NCBI RefSeq assembly: GCF_001556865.1
Contig: NZ_LSJY01000150.1
Coordinates: forward strand, 1-6,724
Source of the DNA: Sphingobium sp. CCH11-B1
GTDB taxonomy: Bacteria > Pseudomonadota > Alphaproteobacteria > Sphingomonadales > Sphingomonadaceae
DNA: 6,724 nt
Direction: 5' to 3'
The position numbers and the translations under genes are program-made. How positions within the stretch are numbered: position 1 is the first letter of the stretch; each line of letters starts with the position of its first letter. Under the pieces are notes generated by a model. It made no database searches. It was not told the origin of the DNA and saw nothing but the letters and a program-made list of their open reading frames with translations. Below are positions 4,648-6,724 of the stretch, piece by piece.

Positions 4648-6724
4648 ATGGCGATCTACCATTTCTCCGCCAAGGTTGTGAGCCGCGCAAACGGATCGAG
4701 CGCCGTCGCGAGCGCCGCCTATCGTTCCGCGTCCGAGCTGCACGACGTCCGACTTGGACGCGATCACGACTTCTCGAACAAGGCGGGCGTGATCCACTCC
4801 GAGGTAATGTTACCGGAGGGCGCGCCGGAGCGTTTAAACGATCGCTCGACCTTGTGGAACGAGGTGGAGGCTGGGGAGAAGCGCAAGGACGCACAGCTTG
4901 CCCGCGAGGTGGAGTTCTCGATTCCGCGTGAGATGAACGAGAAGCAGGGCGTCGCGCTCGCGCAAGACTTCGTGAAGAAGCAGTTTGTCGATCGCGGCAT
5001 GGTCGCCGACCTGAACGTGCATTGGGACAAGGCGAAGGACGGCACGCCGAAGCCGCACGCACATGTCATGCTGGCGATGCGCGATGTGGGGCCGGAGGGG
5101 TTCGGCAAGAAGAACCGCGACTGGAACTCGACCGAGCTGTTGAAGGACTGGCGCGAGGCGTGGAGCGCGCACGTCAACGAGCGCATGGCCGAGCTCGGGC
5201 TTGAGGGCCGGATCGACCATCGCTCTTACGAGGCGCAGGGGATCGAGCTGGAGCCGCAGCACAAGATCGGCCCCGCTGCATCGCGGCGACCGGAGCAGGG
5301 GCTAGAGGCGGAGCGGATCGAGGATCACACGCGCATCGCCCGTGAGAACGGCGCGAAGATCATCGCCAATCCCAATGTCGCGCTGGACGCGATCACGCGG
5401 CAGCAGGCGACGTTCACCACCCGCGATCTTGCGACGTTCGCGTTCCGGCATAGCGACGGCAAGGAGCAGTTCGACCAGGTGATGGGAGCAGTTCGGGGAT
5501 CGCCCGAGCTGGTCGCATTGGGGAAGGACGGGCGCGACCAGGAGCGGTTCACGTCCCGCGACATGATCGCGGTGGAGAACCGGCTTGAGCGTGCCGGCGA
5601 CAAGCTGGCGAGCCGCGCCGGGCATGGCGTTGGCGAGGCTACCCGTGACGCCGCGATCGGCGCGGCCGAGGGGCGTGGACTTGTCCTGTCGGATGAGCAG
5701 CGCGACGCCTTCGATCATGTCACCGGCGATGCGGGGCTGGCGTTCGTCGTCGGCTATGCCGGTTCGGGCAAATCGGCGATGCTTGGCGTCGCGCGTGAGG
5801 CGTGGGAGGGCCAGGGCTACACGGTTCGCGGTGCGGCGTTGTCGGGCATCGCGGCCGAGAACCTTGAGGGCGGGTCGGGTATCGCATCGCGGACCATTGC
5901 CAGCCTTGAGCACTCATGGGGGCAGGGGCGCGAGCAGCTAGGTCCCAAGGACGTGCTGGTGGTGGACGAGGCCGGCATGATCGGCTCGCGCCAGATGGAG
6001 CGCGTGTTGAGCCAGGCACGCGACGCCGGGGCCAAGGTCGTGATGGTCGGCGACCCCGAGCAGTTGCAGGCGATCGAGGCCGGCGCGGCGTTCCGCAGCA
6101 TCACCGAGCGCCACGGCGCGGCCGAGATCACCGAGATACGCCGGCAGCGCGAGGGCTGGCAGCGCGACGCCACACGCGCCTTGGCGACCGGACGCACGGG
6201 CGAGGCGATCCACGCCTATGACGGCAAGGGCATGGTCCACGCGGCCGACACGCGTGAGCAGGCGCGGGGCGAGCTGGTGGACGGTTGGGATCGCGCGCGC
6301 CAGGCCGAGCCGGGCAAGAGCCGGATCATTCTCACCCACACCAACGCCGAGGTGCAGAGCCTCAATGGTGAGGCGCGCGACCGGTTGCGGGCATCCGGTG
6401 ATCTTGGCGACGACGTGACGGTGAAGGCGGACCGCGGCGAGCGGCAGTTCGCGACCGGCGACCGCATCATGTTCCTGCGCAACGAACGCGGCATGGGTGT
6501 CAAGAACGGTACGCTTGCCACGATCGAGCGGGTATCGCCCGAAGGCATGGCGGTGCGCCTAGATGACGGGCGCGGGGTCGCGTTCGACACCAAGGACTAT
6601 GCCCATGTTGATCATGGCTATGCCGCCACCATCCATAAATCGCAGGGGGTGACGGTCGATCGCGCCCACGTCCTCGCCACCCCCGGCATGGACCGCCACA
6701 GCGCCTATGTCGGCATGTCGCGGC
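4648..6724 (+). CDS. traA: Ti-type conjugative relaxase-helicase TraA, N-terminal part
   Basis: TraA nicks oriT through a tyrosine, stays covalently bound to the strand and unwinds it with its own helicase. The gene runs off the right edge after 692 codons. The start MAIYHFSAKVVSR matches the N-terminus of MobA/TraA (MobQ) relaxases; Y25 aligns with the catalytic Tyr25 of RSF1010 MobA, and H125, H137 and H139 (PHAHVM) form the metal-binding histidine set. A RecD-like helicase follows: Walker A GYAGSGKS (369-376), Walker B VLVVDEAGM with D440/E441, GDPEQLQ (468-474), an arginine-rich EIRRQR (496-501), and GYAATIHKSQG (657-667) ahead of AYVGMSR at the edge. The ATG at 4648 has AGGG four bases ahead. 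It diverges from traC across oriT, the classical arrangement. No frame breaks are seen. Further C-terminal residues are missing only because the window ends. Confidence 0.93.
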   Translation, partial: MAIYHFSAKVVSRANGSSAVASAAYRSASELHDVRLGRDHDFSNKAGVIHSEVMLPEGAPERLNDRSTLWNEVEAGEKRKDAQLAREVEFSIPREMNEKQGVALAQDFVKKQFVDRGMVADLNVHWDKAKDGTPKPHAHVMLAMRDVGPEGFGKKNRDWNSTELLKDWREAWSAHVNERMAELGLEGRIDHRSYEAQGIELEPQHKIGPAASRRPEQGLEAERIEDHTRIARENGAKIIANPNVALDAITRQQATFTTRDLATFAFRHSDGKEQFDQVMGAVRGSPELVALGKDGRDQERFTSRDMIAVENRLERAGDKLASRAGHGVGEATRDAAIGAAEGRGLVLSDEQRDAFDHVTGDAGLAFVVGYAGSGKSAMLGVAREAWEGQGYTVRGAALSGIAAENLEGGSGIASRTIASLEHSWGQGREQLGPKDVLVVDEAGMIGSRQMERVLSQARDAGAKVVMVGDPEQLQAIEAGAAFRSITERHGAAEITEIRRQREGWQRDATRALATGRTGEAIHAYDGKGMVHAADTREQARGELVDGWDRARQAEPGKSRIILTHTNAEVQSLNGEARDRLRASGDLGDDVTVKADRGERQFATGDRIMFLRNERGMGVKNGTLATIERVSPEGMAVRLDDGRGVAFDTKDYAHVDHGYAATIHKSQGVTVDRAHVLATPGMDRHSAYVGMSR

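Noticed and set aside
4833..4840. GTTTAAAC palindrome within traA
   Set aside because: It is an isolated 8-bp palindrome inside uninterrupted conserved-family coding sequence, with no flanking repeats; probably chance.
5302..5913. 203-codon minus-strand open frame
   Set aside because: It is antisense to the relaxase-helicase junction of traA, has no recognisable motifs, and is explained by the codon bias of traA.

Overview
The window looks like part of a plasmid backbone from a GC-rich alphaproteobacterium, most likely a sphingomonad. The reasons are a replication initiator of the RPA (RepA) type, a Ti/RP4-style traA-traC-traD-traG transfer block and a MobQ-type oriT. No rRNA, tRNA or CRISPR array is visible, and the species assignment is inference from family resemblance.

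Layout, left to right. (1) 1-461: 3' end of the replication initiator gene. (2) 461-800: a replication origin starting at the rep stop codon, with six iterons of two sequence classes (all ending CCCACC), one perfect DnaA box and an AT-rich stretch with four TTAAC repeats. (3) 801-1264: no convincing gene; several perfect inverted repeats. (4) 1265-3628, minus strand: traG, the coupling protein, split by an insertion. (5) 2761-3549: a 789-bp mobile cassette inside traG, with 56-bp perfect terminal inverted repeats, TG...CA ends, a 6-bp target duplication (CATAGG), six internal ~22-bp repeats and one unknown 86-codon gene, but no transposase. (6) 3628-4479, minus strand: traC, traD and a small VbhA-antitoxin-like gene, in one tight operon that continued into traG through TGATG overlaps. 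(7) 4480-4647: divergent intergenic region with oriT. (8) 4648-6724, plus strand: traA relaxase-helicase, cut by the right edge.

How it works together: Rep would bind the iterons and, with DnaA, open the AT-rich stretch. TraA would nick oriT and unwind the transferred strand. TraC and TraD are small accessory transfer proteins, and TraG would dock the relaxosome to a type IV secretion channel, whose genes are not in this window. The cassette removes the first 25 codons of traG from the rest and substitutes 24 codons read from its own end. Self-driven transfer may therefore be impaired unless traG is supplied in trans or the chimeric reading frame is translated.

Main discovery candidate: the traG insertion behaves like a mobile insertion cassette, with transposon ends and a cargo gene but no transposase. 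Removing the cassette and one target copy restores an intact 522-codon traG exactly in frame, which defines both element boundaries from the sequence alone.
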